A DNA stretch of 12,313 nucleotides, from contig JAHYYD010000043.1 of the NCBI GenBank assembly GCA_019425105.1, forward strand, positions 1 to 12,313, written 5' to 3'. The notes below the pieces were generated by a model. It saw only the letters and a list, made by a program, of their open reading frames with translations. It ran no database searches and had not been told where the DNA came from. This document shows positions 1-7,003 of this stretch, in pieces. Positions within the stretch are counted from its first letter, which is position 1. Each line of letters starts with the position of its first letter. Both the position numbers and the translations under genes were made by a program. This stretch comes from Actinomycetota bacterium. GTDB taxonomy: Bacteria > Actinomycetota > Actinomycetes > Actinomycetales > Actinomycetaceae.

Positions 1-506
1 TGCCCTACGAGATCACGCCCGAGGACATGGGCTGGCACCTGCTGCTCACCAACCCCGTGTGCCACCCGACCATGCTGGCCACCCGCGAGATCATGGACCG
101 CGTCGGCGGCTACCGCAGCGTTCCCGCCGAGGACTACGACCTGTGGATGCGCGTGGCGTCTGTGGGCGGTCGCATCCGCCGCATTGCGCCCTGGGGTCTG
201 CTCTACCGCATCCACCCGGGCCAGGTCACGGGAAACGCCTCGTGGCGCTCGGATTCGTGGAAGAACCCCGAGCAAGCCCAGGCCTTCGCCGACCTGTCGC
301 GGTCTCTGACGGGCCAGGAGCTGCCGCGCCTGGTCTCGCTCGTTTCGCTTCCTCGCGAACAGGCCGAGCGTGAGCTCGACCGATTCGTGCAGGTCTACAC
401 TCAGGGGGTCGCGTCTCGACCCGCACAGTCCCGCCGCGCTCTGGAGCGCAGGCTGAATGCGCGCGCCGCGTGGGTGCGCTCTCACCTCCAAGGAGAACAG
501 TCATGA
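1..506 (+). CDS. Family 2 glycosyltransferase, C-terminal part (5' end outside window)
   Basis: This is the C-terminal part of a GT-A fold (family 2) glycosyltransferase, a cytoplasmic or membrane-associated enzyme that moves a sugar from a nucleotide-sugar donor to a lipid-linked acceptor. The frame is open from the first complete codon at base 3 and ends in TGA at 504-506. The clearest evidence is the segment NPVCHPTMLATREIMDRVGG followed by YR and then AEDYDLWMRVA. This is the usual 'HPt-M-R...GGY...EDyDLW-R' block of the family, in which the ED pair supplies the catalytic base. The nucleotide-binding half and the DXD motif lie upstream of the window. After the ED block come about 100 helical, Arg-rich residues with no recognisable domain. 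The stop overlaps the next start by four bases (ATGA), so it is probably the upstream member of the polysaccharide operon. Donor and acceptor cannot be told from sequence. Confidence 0.88.
   Translation, partial: PYEITPEDMGWHLLLTNPVCHPTMLATREIMDRVGGYRSVPAEDYDLWMRVASVGGRIRRIAPWGLLYRIHPGQVTGNASWRSDSWKNPEQAQAFADLSRSLTGQELPRLVSLVSLPREQAERELDRFVQVYTQGVASRPAQSRRALERRLNARAAWVRSHLQGEQS
485..505 (+). promoter_or_regulatory. Ribosome binding site that fixes the Wzz-like start
   Basis: AAGGAG at 490-495 lies seven bases before ATG 503. This is a near-ideal Shine-Dalgarno. It favours ATG 503 over an in-frame GTG at 470 that would add 11 residues and has no comparable site. The ATG overlaps the upstream stop as ATGA, so termination and re-initiation are probably coupled. 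Confidence 0.85.
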
Positions 507-1912
507 TCCTTACCCCTCCGCCCACGGGCGGCCAGCAGATCCTCCGTCACGCCCTGGCGCGCCGCTGGAGGTCGATTGCTGCGGGGACCGCGGCTGGTTT
601 GGTTCTCGGCGTCGCCGCTGCCTTCGGCATTCCCTCAACGCACACGGCGACGGTGTCGATGACCGTGACGTCTCCGTCCCCGACGCCGGCCCCCGTCGTG
701 CGCGCCTCCCTGTCGAACACGACGGACATGGTCACCGAGCAGGGCATCGCGAAGTCTGCGACGGTCCTGGATGCGGCGGCTGAGAAGCTCGGCGGCGGCG
801 TGACCGCTTCCGAGCTGCGCTCCAACATGGACGTGTCGGGCGACACGAATGGCACGATCGTGAAGATCGAGTATTCGGCACCGACCCGCGCCGAGGCCGT
901 CGCGGCCGCGGACGCGATCGCCGAGTTCTACCTGCAGCAGCGCACATCCCTCGTCGAGCAGCGCGCCGACGAGATGGCCGCCGCCGCGAACGAGGACATC
1001 GCCGCCCTGGAGGCCGAGCTGGGGACCCTGCAGCCCACCGTCGACGAGGACGGCAAGGTGACGGAGGACCCGCGCGCCGACGAGGTGACGAAGGAGATCA
1101 ACAAGATCAAGGAGCAGGTCGCCCAGCTGGAGCCGTACCACGCCAGCGCCGGCCTCGTGATTACGAGCGCTGACGCCTCGAGCGACACGGTGGAGCCCTC
1201 CAAGGCTCGCCTCATCCTGATTTTCACCGTCGTCGGCGTCTTCGCCGGCCTCGTGCTGGTGCTCCTGCGCGAGACGCGCGCCCGCTCGCTGGCCTCGCCC
1301 ACGCAGCTGGCCGACCTGACGGCTCTGCCCGTGTGGAGCGCCGAGGAGGGCACGCCCGAGCCGTGGCTCGCCCCCACCCGCATGCTCGCGATGGCGATCG
1401 ACCGTGACCACTGGGTCGACCTGATCGTCGACGCCTCCGACCCGCAGGCGCGTGACCTGCACCGCGTCCTGTCCGCCTCGCTGGCCGAGACCCGCGTGCC
1501 CGCGCCGCGCCTCATCGACATTAAGCAGCCGCTGGCCTCTCTGCTGGACGAGGTCCGCCCCTCCCGCCACGTGCTCGTCGCCGTGCGCAAGGGCCACGAC
1601 CTCAAGGATCTGCACGCCCTCCTCGACGAGCTCGCCATCATCAACCGCGAGGTGAACGGCATGATCTACCTGGGTGACCAGGTGGTCGCGTCCACCGGCT
1701 CCGCTCCCGCGGCTCCCGCTCGCCCGGCCGAGGTCATCGTCCCCGTGGACCAGGCTGTGACTGAGACCGTCAGCCGGGTTCCGGCTCAGGATACTGCTGA
1801 CGCCGAGAAGGCATCCGTCGAGTCCACTCCGACAAAGGAAACGGAAGACACCGCCGAGTCCAAGAAGTCGGGCAGCAAGGGTGCGACTTCCTCGAAGAAG
1901 GGCACAAAGTGA
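503..1912 (+). CDS. Wzz-like polysaccharide co-polymerase / chain-length regulator (kinase-less tail)
   Basis: This 469-residue membrane protein has the layout of polysaccharide co-polymerases (Wzz/CapA type), which set the chain length of polymers made by Wzy. A first membrane segment lies at about 24-43, followed by an extracytoplasmic region with a proline-rich piece (about 57-64) and a long Ala/Glu-rich helical, coiled-coil-like stretch (about 130-210). A second membrane segment lies at about 236-255 (ARLILIFTVVGVFAGLVLVL). Just after it comes SPTQLADLTALPVW, resembling the post-TM 'P-xx-L...lPvlG' segment of the family. Residues 305-392 look like an alpha/beta fold (VDLIVDASD, HVLVAVRKG, GMIYLGDQ). 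That is where BY-kinases have their nucleotide fold, but no Walker A P-loop is visible. The last 45 residues are a Lys/Glu/Ser/Thr-rich, probably disordered tail. The family call is confident; the degenerate-kinase reading is inference. GTGA overlap couples it to the next gene. Confidence 0.8.
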   Translation: MILTPPPTGGQQILRHALARRWRSIAAGTAAGLVLGVAAAFGIPSTHTATVSMTVTSPSPTPAPVVRASLSNTTDMVTEQGIAKSATVLDAAAEKLGGGVTASELRSNMDVSGDTNGTIVKIEYSAPTRAEAVAAADAIAEFYLQQRTSLVEQRADEMAAAANEDIAALEAELGTLQPTVDEDGKVTEDPRADEVTKEINKIKEQVAQLEPYHASAGLVITSADASSDTVEPSKARLILIFTVVGVFAGLVLVLLRETRARSLASPTQLADLTALPVWSAEEGTPEPWLAPTRMLAMAIDRDHWVDLIVDASDPQARDLHRVLSASLAETRVPAPRLIDIKQPLASLLDEVRPSRHVLVAVRKGHDLKDLHALLDELAIINREVNGMIYLGDQVVASTGSAPAAPARPAEVIVPVDQAVTETVSRVPAQDTADAEKASVESTPTKETEDTAESKKSGSKGATSSKKGTK

Positions 1913-3252
1913 GCGCCGAGGAGACCACCGTGGCCGACGCAAAGGCGGCCTCCATCTGGCACGTTGACCGCACCGCGCGCGTCTCCCAGCTGATTTCGGG
2001 CGACCCGTCGGATCCGCGAGCACTCGTGCTCGTGCGCGATAACGGCCGTAACTCGGCGTTCGTGGAGATTGACGGCACGGACCATCCGGAGACTGATCCG
2101 CGTGTCCTCGAGGTCGAAGCGGCTCCCGCTCGCGGCTGGGAAGAGGGCGCGGGCGCTGACGTGGACGCGACTGTCGTCATGTGCACGGTCGGCTCCTGCG
2201 ACATGCTCGAGGACGCGGTGCGCGCCATCCTCGCGCAGGATCATCAGCGTTTCACGCTGGTTGTTGTCGATAATGCGCCGGAGACGGGCCTGACCCGCGA
2301 GAAGCTCGCGGGCATCGAGGACACGCGCCTGACCATCGTGTCGGCGTCGCGTCCTGGCCTGTCGCGCGCCCGCAACCGCGGCGTGCTCGCGGCTCGCGGC
2401 GAGGTCATCGTCTTCACGGACGACGACGCGATCGTCGACCCGCATTGGCTGACCGCCATGATCGACCCGTTCACGGCCTCGCCGTACGTGGCCGCGACGA
2501 CGGGTATCGCCCTGCCCTTGGAGCAGCGTTACGCGCCCCAGCGGTGGTTCGAGTCGCGCGGCGGCTTCCCCAAGGACATGTCCCCGCGCGTGTGGTGCGT
2601 CGGCGATATTCCCGAGGGCCTGGAAGCCCTGGGCGAGAAGGGTGACGGCGGCCCGCTGTTCCCGATCACGACCGCCCGCGTGGGTGCTGGCGTGTGCATG
2701 GCGATGCGCCGCGACGTCCTCATGGAGGTTGGCCCCTTTGACCCGGCTCTGGGCGCTGGCACCTCGACGCGCGGCGGCGAGGACCTCGACATGTTCGCGC
2801 GCATCCTGGCCACGGGTGACGTCATCGTTCATACGCCCGACGCGCTCGTGCACCATCGTCACCGCGTCGACGAGGCCGGCCTGGACAAGCAGATTCGAGG
2901 CAACGGCTCCGGCATGGCTGCCCTCCTGACGAAGGCGATCATCGCGAAGCCCTCCGTGCTCGCTACCCTGGCGACCCGAGTGCCCGGCATCCTCAAGCGC
3001 GTCAAGCCCGGAGGTGCCCGCGTCGCCGGCACCGACGAGGACGTGCCCGGCTCGCTCACCACCTCCGAGATCAAGGGATTCCTCGAGGGCCCCTTCCTGT
3101 ACCTGTCCTCGCGCAAGCGCAACAAGCTCGGTGCCCCGCGTCAAGACCAGCAGGCGGGTGCGCAGGAGAGTGCAACCCCGTCGAGCAGCGCTGAGGAGGC
3201 CCAGGCCTCGTCCGCGACTGAGACGACCGGCGAAGGGAACGGTACCGCGTGA
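1909..3252 (+). CDS. Family 2 glycosyltransferase with N-terminal extension
   Basis: This 447-residue GT-A glycosyltransferase probably adds one sugar of the surface-polysaccharide repeat unit. The catalytic domain begins near residue 87 (DATVVMCTVG), followed by FTLVVVDNAPE. SRPGLSRARNRGVLAARGEV leads to the DXD motif in FTDDDAIVDPHW (DDD 171-173), which binds metal and nucleotide-sugar. The acceptor and base region is VGAGVCMAMRRDVLMEVGPF and GGEDLDMFARIL (ED 291-292), then a His-rich HHRHR at 315-319. Before the catalytic core is an extension of about 85 residues containing RALVLVRDNGRNSAFVEIDG, a small beta-rich module seen on some actinobacterial GT2 enzymes. The C-terminus (about 415-447) is Ser/Ala/Glu/Thr-rich and probably disordered. 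The GTG start at 1909 overlaps the previous stop (GTGA). Donor sugar is unknown. No membrane segment is evident, so it probably works at the inner face of the membrane. Confidence 0.87.
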   Translation: MSAEETTVADAKAASIWHVDRTARVSQLISGDPSDPRALVLVRDNGRNSAFVEIDGTDHPETDPRVLEVEAAPARGWEEGAGADVDATVVMCTVGSCDMLEDAVRAILAQDHQRFTLVVVDNAPETGLTREKLAGIEDTRLTIVSASRPGLSRARNRGVLAARGEVIVFTDDDAIVDPHWLTAMIDPFTASPYVAATTGIALPLEQRYAPQRWFESRGGFPKDMSPRVWCVGDIPEGLEALGEKGDGGPLFPITTARVGAGVCMAMRRDVLMEVGPFDPALGAGTSTRGGEDLDMFARILATGDVIVHTPDALVHHRHRVDEAGLDKQIRGNGSGMAALLTKAIIAKPSVLATLATRVPGILKRVKPGGARVAGTDEDVPGSLTTSEIKGFLEGPFLYLSSRKRNKLGAPRQDQQAGAQESATPSSSAEEAQASSATETTGEGNGTA

Positions 3253-4766
3253 GCCCGCGTCGAGGACTCTGGGCCAAACCCGCCCCCGCCCGCATCGGGC
3301 CGCTGAGAGAGGACGCGCAGGACCTACCTGCGTGGCCTTTCGTCGTGGCTTATTCGGCGTACTTCCTGTGGTGGGTGCTCGGCTCCGGTGACCTGATGTG
3401 GCCGCTGTTCGCGACCGTCATGCTCGTGTTCATGATCGGTCGTCACGGCCTGCGCTTCCCGCCTGGAACCATCCTGTGGGTGTTTTTCCTGGCGTGGGTG
3501 CTGGCCTCGATGACGATGCTGGATACGGGTGGGCGCGTGATCGGCGCGTTCTACCGTTTCTTGCTGGAGCTGTCGCCCGGTGTCTTCGCGGTCTACGCGT
3601 TCAACGCGCGCAAGTCCCTGAGCGTGCGCACGATCGTCGGCACGATGTGGGGCTTCCTGGCTTCGACCACCATTGGCGGCTTCATCGCCATGGCGGCTCC
3701 GACGCTGCGCTTCAAGACGCTCATGTACTACCTGGTGCCGCGCGCCCTGCACTCCAACGACTTCGTCAAGGAGTTCACGAAGCGCGCGACCACCCAGTGG
3801 AACCCGTCGTCCTGGATCCTCTCCGACCCGCGCCCGTCCGCCCCCTTCATCTATTCGAACACGTATGGCAACGTCTATTCGCTGATTTTCCCGCTCGCGC
3901 TCATTTTCGCCTACGTGCTGTGGCGCGAGCGCAACAAGTGGCGTGTCGTCGTGGCCGCCGTGTGCGCCCTGTCGGTCATCCCGGCCGCGGCGACGCTCAA
4001 CCGCGGCATGTACATCGGCCTCATCGTCATCGTCGTGTGGGTGGGATTCCAGCGCCTGCGCGCGGGTGCCTGGCGGACCGTCCTGGGCATTATCGCGGCG
4101 ATCGGCGTGGGCGTGGGCGCGTGGCTGGCGACCCCGGCCTCGCAGTCGCTCCTCGAGCGCGTCGCGGCCTCCTCCTCGACGGAGGACCGCGCCTCCAACT
4201 ACCTGGAGACCCTGTACGAACTCCAGCAGTCCCCGCTCCTGGGCTTCGGTGCCCCGCGCCCGTCGGCCTCGCCCTGGCTGCCCTCCCTGGGCACGCAGGG
4301 ACAGTTCTGGACGGTTATCTTCTCCTACGGCCTGGTCGGACTGGCCCTGTTCCTCGCCTTCTTCGGGCGCATGGTCCCGCGCATCTGGCGCGCAACGGAC
4401 GTGTACGGCTCAATCCTGGGCGGCATCATCCTGGCGACCCTGGTCGAGCAGTTCTACTACGGCATGAACACGGGTCTCATGATCTCCGTCGTGGCGGTCG
4501 CGCTCCTGTCGCGCCACCTGGAGGAGGAAAACGACCCGATCAAGCGCGCCCAGGCCGAACGCGAGGGCGTCGCGAGCACCGGCGGCGTCGCGGGAACCGT
4601 CCGCGCCGAGCGCGCCGTGCGCATGGGGCAATGGACAAGCCCCGCCGCGAACGACGGGGCTTTTGCCACTGCGATGCTTGAGCGACTCAACAAGTCGGGT
4701 CGTCGGGGAACGAGAAACCGGACAGCTTCCACGCGCCGCCGTCGTTCACAAACTCAAAATAGGTGA
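3249..4766 (+). CDS. Wzy-like O-antigen polymerase/ligase family protein
   Basis: This 505-residue polytopic membrane protein is of the O-antigen ligase/polymerase type, which joins lipid-linked repeat units on the outer face of the membrane. About ten hydrophobic stretches are visible, at about 29-63 (two), 75-91, 97-118, 130-151, 209-225, 234-251, 254-267, 279-297, 352-375 and 388-422. Typical family features are the Arg after a helix in TLNRGMYIGL (249-258) and the late external loop with EDRASNYLETLYELQQSPLL then GFG (312-334). GTG 3249 overlaps the preceding stop (GTGA), so it belongs to the same operon. The tail is odd. From residue 459 on (after 4620) the frame runs over a strong terminator hairpin and then antisense to the convergent gene, ending in a basic run TRRRRS. 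Trp462 (TGG 4632-4634) is one base from a stop, so the original end was probably there. Polymerase versus ligase cannot be decided from sequence; the Wzx/Wzz context favours polymerase. Confidence 0.83.
   Translation: MSPRRGLWAKPAPARIGPLREDAQDLPAWPFVVAYSAYFLWWVLGSGDLMWPLFATVMLVFMIGRHGLRFPPGTILWVFFLAWVLASMTMLDTGGRVIGAFYRFLLELSPGVFAVYAFNARKSLSVRTIVGTMWGFLASTTIGGFIAMAAPTLRFKTLMYYLVPRALHSNDFVKEFTKRATTQWNPSSWILSDPRPSAPFIYSNTYGNVYSLIFPLALIFAYVLWRERNKWRVVVAAVCALSVIPAAATLNRGMYIGLIVIVVWVGFQRLRAGAWRTVLGIIAAIGVGVGAWLATPASQSLLERVAASSSTEDRASNYLETLYELQQSPLLGFGAPRPSASPWLPSLGTQGQFWTVIFSYGLVGLALFLAFFGRMVPRIWRATDVYGSILGGIILATLVEQFYYGMNTGLMISVVAVALLSRHLEEENDPIKRAQAEREGVASTGGVAGTVRAERAVRMGQWTSPAANDGAFATAMLERLNKSGRRGTRNRTASTRRRRSQTQNR
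4637..4664 (+). terminator. Intrinsic terminator inside the polymerase reading frame
   Basis: AAGCCCCG (4637-4644) pairs with CGGGGCTT (4655-4662). The inner bases can extend the stem around a CGAA loop with one mismatch, and TTTT follows at 4661-4664. It is oriented for plus-strand transcription but lies about 100 bases before the polymerase stop. It also sits about 22 bases past the stop of the convergent minus gene. On that strand the T-run is broken (TTGT), so minus-strand termination would be weaker. Confidence 0.75.
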
Positions 4767-5340
4767 GGGCGCGGGTCATGGTCGTGTCGTCCGTCAGCGC
4801 AGTGCCCGCGTCGTTGAGGACGCGAACGTTAGAAGAGTCGACGCACGCCGAGACCGTAATGTTTCCCGCCCCGTCATCGCTGATGATGTGGACGTCCTCA
4901 AGGGTGGGCGTTCCCGTGGCGTGGGTGCCGTCCCTGGTCCACTCGAGGGCCTGCGCGTCGAACTCCTCCAGCGCGGAAGCGGTGAGCACGGAGGAGAGGT
5001 CGGTGGCGCGCGCCTGCGCGGGATCCGCGTACGCGTCCCACAGGGTGTTCATGACGAAGCTGGCCTGTCCGGCGGCCTCAGAATCCGTGGCCAGCGAGCC
5101 GGACACGTTGGCCGGGCCGCCCGACTGCGGGGCGATGGTCTTGGGAACGGACTGCGGAATGTCGGACTGTGCCCCGTCGTCGGGGCTTTGCGCGCCGGAG
5201 GCAGCGGAGGCCGCCGCGTCGGTGTCGGACGAATCCGTCAGGCGCACAAAGCCGACGATGACGAGCGCGATGATCAGCGCGATGGCGGCTGCCAGCAGAA
5301 TCTTCTTGCGCGCAGGGGAGAGCGAGTTGATGAAGTCCAT
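4687..5340 (-). CDS. Membrane-anchored protein with probable NTF2-like extracytoplasmic domain
   Basis: This 217-residue hypothetical protein has one N-terminal membrane anchor at about 12-33 (RKKILLAAAIALIIALVIVG). A basic cytoplasmic start makes the rest extracytoplasmic. A low-complexity Ala/Ser/Asp/Gln linker (about 36-80) leads to a compact domain (about 92-213). Its pattern is FVMNTLWDAY..., a helix with LSSVLTASALEEF, then beta strands and a closing GGAWKLSGFSF. That pattern resembles NTF2/SnoaL-like or Mce-associated-type small domains of actinobacteria. No lipobox is seen; the only cysteines are Cys166 and the last residue, Cys217. The ATG at 5338-5340 has only a weak GGGAT-like ribosome site. 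It is convergent with, and overlaps by 80 bases, the polymerase frame, and divergent from the flippase. A role in exporting or anchoring the polysaccharide is guesswork. That it is a real gene is well supported by the coherent anchor-linker-domain layout. Confidence 0.75.
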   Translation of the reverse strand: MDFINSLSPARKKILLAAAIALIIALVIVGFVRLTDSSDTDAAASAASGAQSPDDGAQSDIPQSVPKTIAPQSGGPANVSGSLATDSEAAGQASFVMNTLWDAYADPAQARATDLSSVLTASALEEFDAQALEWTRDGTHATGTPTLEDVHIISDDGAGNITVSACVDSSNVRVLNDAGTALTDDTTMTRALTYFEFVNDGGAWKLSGFSFPDDPTC

Positions 5341-5370
5341 GTCTATCCCATCGGTAGGTTATAGAGAAAG

Positions 5371-5386
5371 GCTACCGCGCGGTAGC
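5371..5386. promoter_or_regulatory. Perfect 16-bp palindrome between divergent genes (operator-like)
   Basis: GCTACCGCGCGGTAGC is exactly its own reverse complement. It lies in the 59-base gap between the minus-strand membrane protein and the flippase. On the minus strand a TATAAC (-10-like, 5359-5364) sits just downstream of it. On the plus strand it directly abuts the flippase ribosome site at 5387-5393. The position suits a repressor or dimeric regulator acting on both genes. A short RNA hairpin in the flippase leader is the alternative. Confidence 0.5.
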
Positions 5387-5399
5387 GGGAAGGTTAATC

Positions 5400-6887
5400 A
5401 TGAGTGAGGCAAATCAAGCCAGGCGTTCCCTCGCGCGCGGGGGCATCGTCGGCTTCGTCGGAGCGGCCGCCTCGGCGGTCCTCGGCTTCGCATTCACGAT
5501 CATCCTCTCGCGCATGCTCGGTGCGCAGGGTGCGGGCATCGTCACCCAGGCGACAGGCGTCTTCGCGATCGTCATGGCTCTGGCTAAGGTGGGCCTCGAC
5601 TCCACCGCAATCTACCTGATGCCTCGCCTCTCCCTGGACGCGCCCGAGGAGATCCGCGCGACCCTGTCCTTCATGGCCTCCATGACGGTGGGTGTGTCCA
5701 CCGTGTGCGTCCTCATTCTCGAGGCCGTGGCTCCCTTGATCTGGAACGCTGACGTCGCCGCATCCACCCGAGCGGTGCTCTGGTTCGTGCCGATCGGCGC
5801 CCTCACCCTGGTTGCCTCCGCCGCCCTGCGGGCGCTCGGCAACATGCGCGAGTACGTCCTCGTCCAAAACCTGCTCCTGCCCGGCCTGCGCCCGCTCCTC
5901 GTCGCGCTCGCTGCCGCGTTCACCGGGTCCCTGGCCTTCGTGTCGGTCGCGTGGGCGCTGCCCTTCGTCGTTGTCCTGGTGGCCTCGTGGTGGCTCCTGC
6001 TGCGCCACATGCCCTCGGCCGCGGACTCCGTGGGGCGCTGGCCGAGTGCGCGCCGCCGCCGCCAGGTCATCTCCTTTGCCCTGCCTCGAACCCTCACCGC
6101 CGGCCTCGAGCAGGCGCTGCAATGGCTGGACGTCCTCCTCGTCGGCCTCCTCGCGGGGGACGCGGCCTCGGGTATCTACGGCGGCGCGATCCGCTTCATC
6201 CAGGCAGGTATGGTCGTCGACACGGCCCTGCGCGTCGTCGTCTCCCCGCAGTTCTCTAAGCTCCTCCACCAGGGCAAGACCAAGGAACTGCGCGACCTGT
6301 ACAGCACCGCCTCGATCTGGCTCGTCCTGTTCGCCGCCCCCATCTACGCGCTCATGGCGATCTACGCGCCCGCGCTCATGCGCATCCTCGGCGACGGCTT
6401 CGCCCCCGGTGCGAACGTCCTCGTCGTGCTGTGCATCGGCTCCATCGTCACTTTCATGGCGGGAAATATTCACTCACTGCTCATCATGAGCGGCCGCTCG
6501 GGGTGGGCGGCAATCAACAAGGTCGTGGTCCTCACGCTCAACGTTGTGGGTAACATCATCTTTATTCCTCGTGGAGGAATGGTGGCTGCGGCCATCGTGT
6601 GGGCCGTGTGCATGGTGCTTGACGCGGCCATGGCAACCGTTCAAGTCTCGCGTTTTATCGGTGTGACACCCAAATTGTCGGAAGTGGTCAAGCCTATCCT
6701 TGTCGTGGGCGTGTCCGCAGTGATTCCGGGCGGGTGTATAGCGTGGTGGCTCGGGCGCGATTCCTTCGTTGCGACCGTCGTGGGTTCTGCCCTCTCAATC
6801 CTCGCTTTTGCTTGTGTTTGCTGGGCGTTCAGGGATCGTCTTCACCTCTCGGGACTTGGGTCCTTAGCGAGGAGTCGTCGGGGCTGA
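5400..6887 (+). CDS. Wzx-like polysaccharide flippase (MOP superfamily)
   Basis: This 495-residue polytopic protein probably flips lipid-linked oligosaccharide across the membrane so the polymerase can use it. The N-terminus has the family pattern: ARGGIVGFVGAAASAVLGFA then FTIILSRMLGAQGAGIVTQA, with GLDSTAIYLMPRL at about 65-77. A second half starts near 222 (RQVISFALPRTLTAGLEQAL, QWLDVLLVGLL, GIYGGAIRF), reflecting the usual two-bundle MOP architecture of roughly 14 helices. Length is normal for the family. ATG 5400 follows a GGGAAGG site (5387-5393) at six bases' spacing. Its own upstream gap suggests separate transcription from the polymerase operon. Codons in the last 120 or so residues end in A/T more often than in the rest, and that softer use continues into the next gene. 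No terminator is visible after the stop. Ends in a basic LARSRRG tail. Confidence 0.87.
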   Translation: MSEANQARRSLARGGIVGFVGAAASAVLGFAFTIILSRMLGAQGAGIVTQATGVFAIVMALAKVGLDSTAIYLMPRLSLDAPEEIRATLSFMASMTVGVSTVCVLILEAVAPLIWNADVAASTRAVLWFVPIGALTLVASAALRALGNMREYVLVQNLLLPGLRPLLVALAAAFTGSLAFVSVAWALPFVVVLVASWWLLLRHMPSAADSVGRWPSARRRRQVISFALPRTLTAGLEQALQWLDVLLVGLLAGDAASGIYGGAIRFIQAGMVVDTALRVVVSPQFSKLLHQGKTKELRDLYSTASIWLVLFAAPIYALMAIYAPALMRILGDGFAPGANVLVVLCIGSIVTFMAGNIHSLLIMSGRSGWAAINKVVVLTLNVVGNIIFIPRGGMVAAAIVWAVCMVLDAAMATVQVSRFIGVTPKLSEVVKPILVVGVSAVIPGGCIAWWLGRDSFVATVVGSALSILAFACVCWAFRDRLHLSGLGSLARSRRG

Positions 6888-6922
6888 CAATGGGGCGCGT
6901 GATGCACCTGTGAAAGCGAGTC

Positions 6923-6996
6923 TTGACCACCCGGTTGATCTAACAGGGATTGTTGTGTAATTATTTATGCAACAAGTTCCCGTTATCTCCGAAAGG
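6923..6996 (+). promoter_or_regulatory. Probable promoter and ribosome site of first fibrinogen-like gene
   Basis: In the 116-base gap after the flippase, TTGACC (6923-6928) and TTGATC (6935-6940) are -35-like. AATTAT at 6959-6964 is a 4/6 match to a -10, 18 bases after the second. GAAAGG at 6991-6996, seven bases before ATG 7004, is the ribosome site. It favours that ATG over an in-frame TTG at 6950, which would put 18 non-signal residues before the signal peptide. No terminator is visible in the gap. The promoter call is tentative; the ribosome site is good. Confidence 0.4.
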
Positions 6997-7003
6997 TCGT
7001 GTC

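Noticed and set aside
470..502. Upstream GTG start for the Wzz-like protein
   Set aside because: It lacks a ribosome site. ATG 503 has AAGGAG at ideal spacing and an ATGA overlap.
635..2023. Long minus-strand frame opposite the Wzz-like gene
   Set aside because: It spans two plus-strand genes and their coupled junction, and the predicted protein looks like random Arg/Gly/Val sequence.
1786..3144. Long minus-strand frame opposite the glycosyltransferase
   Set aside because: No domain pattern, Arg/His/Ala-rich. The plus strand carries clear DXD and ED motifs.
6950..7003. Upstream TTG start for the first fibrinogen-like protein
   Set aside because: It would put a polar, Cys-containing stretch before the signal peptide. 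ATG 7004 has a GAAAGG site.
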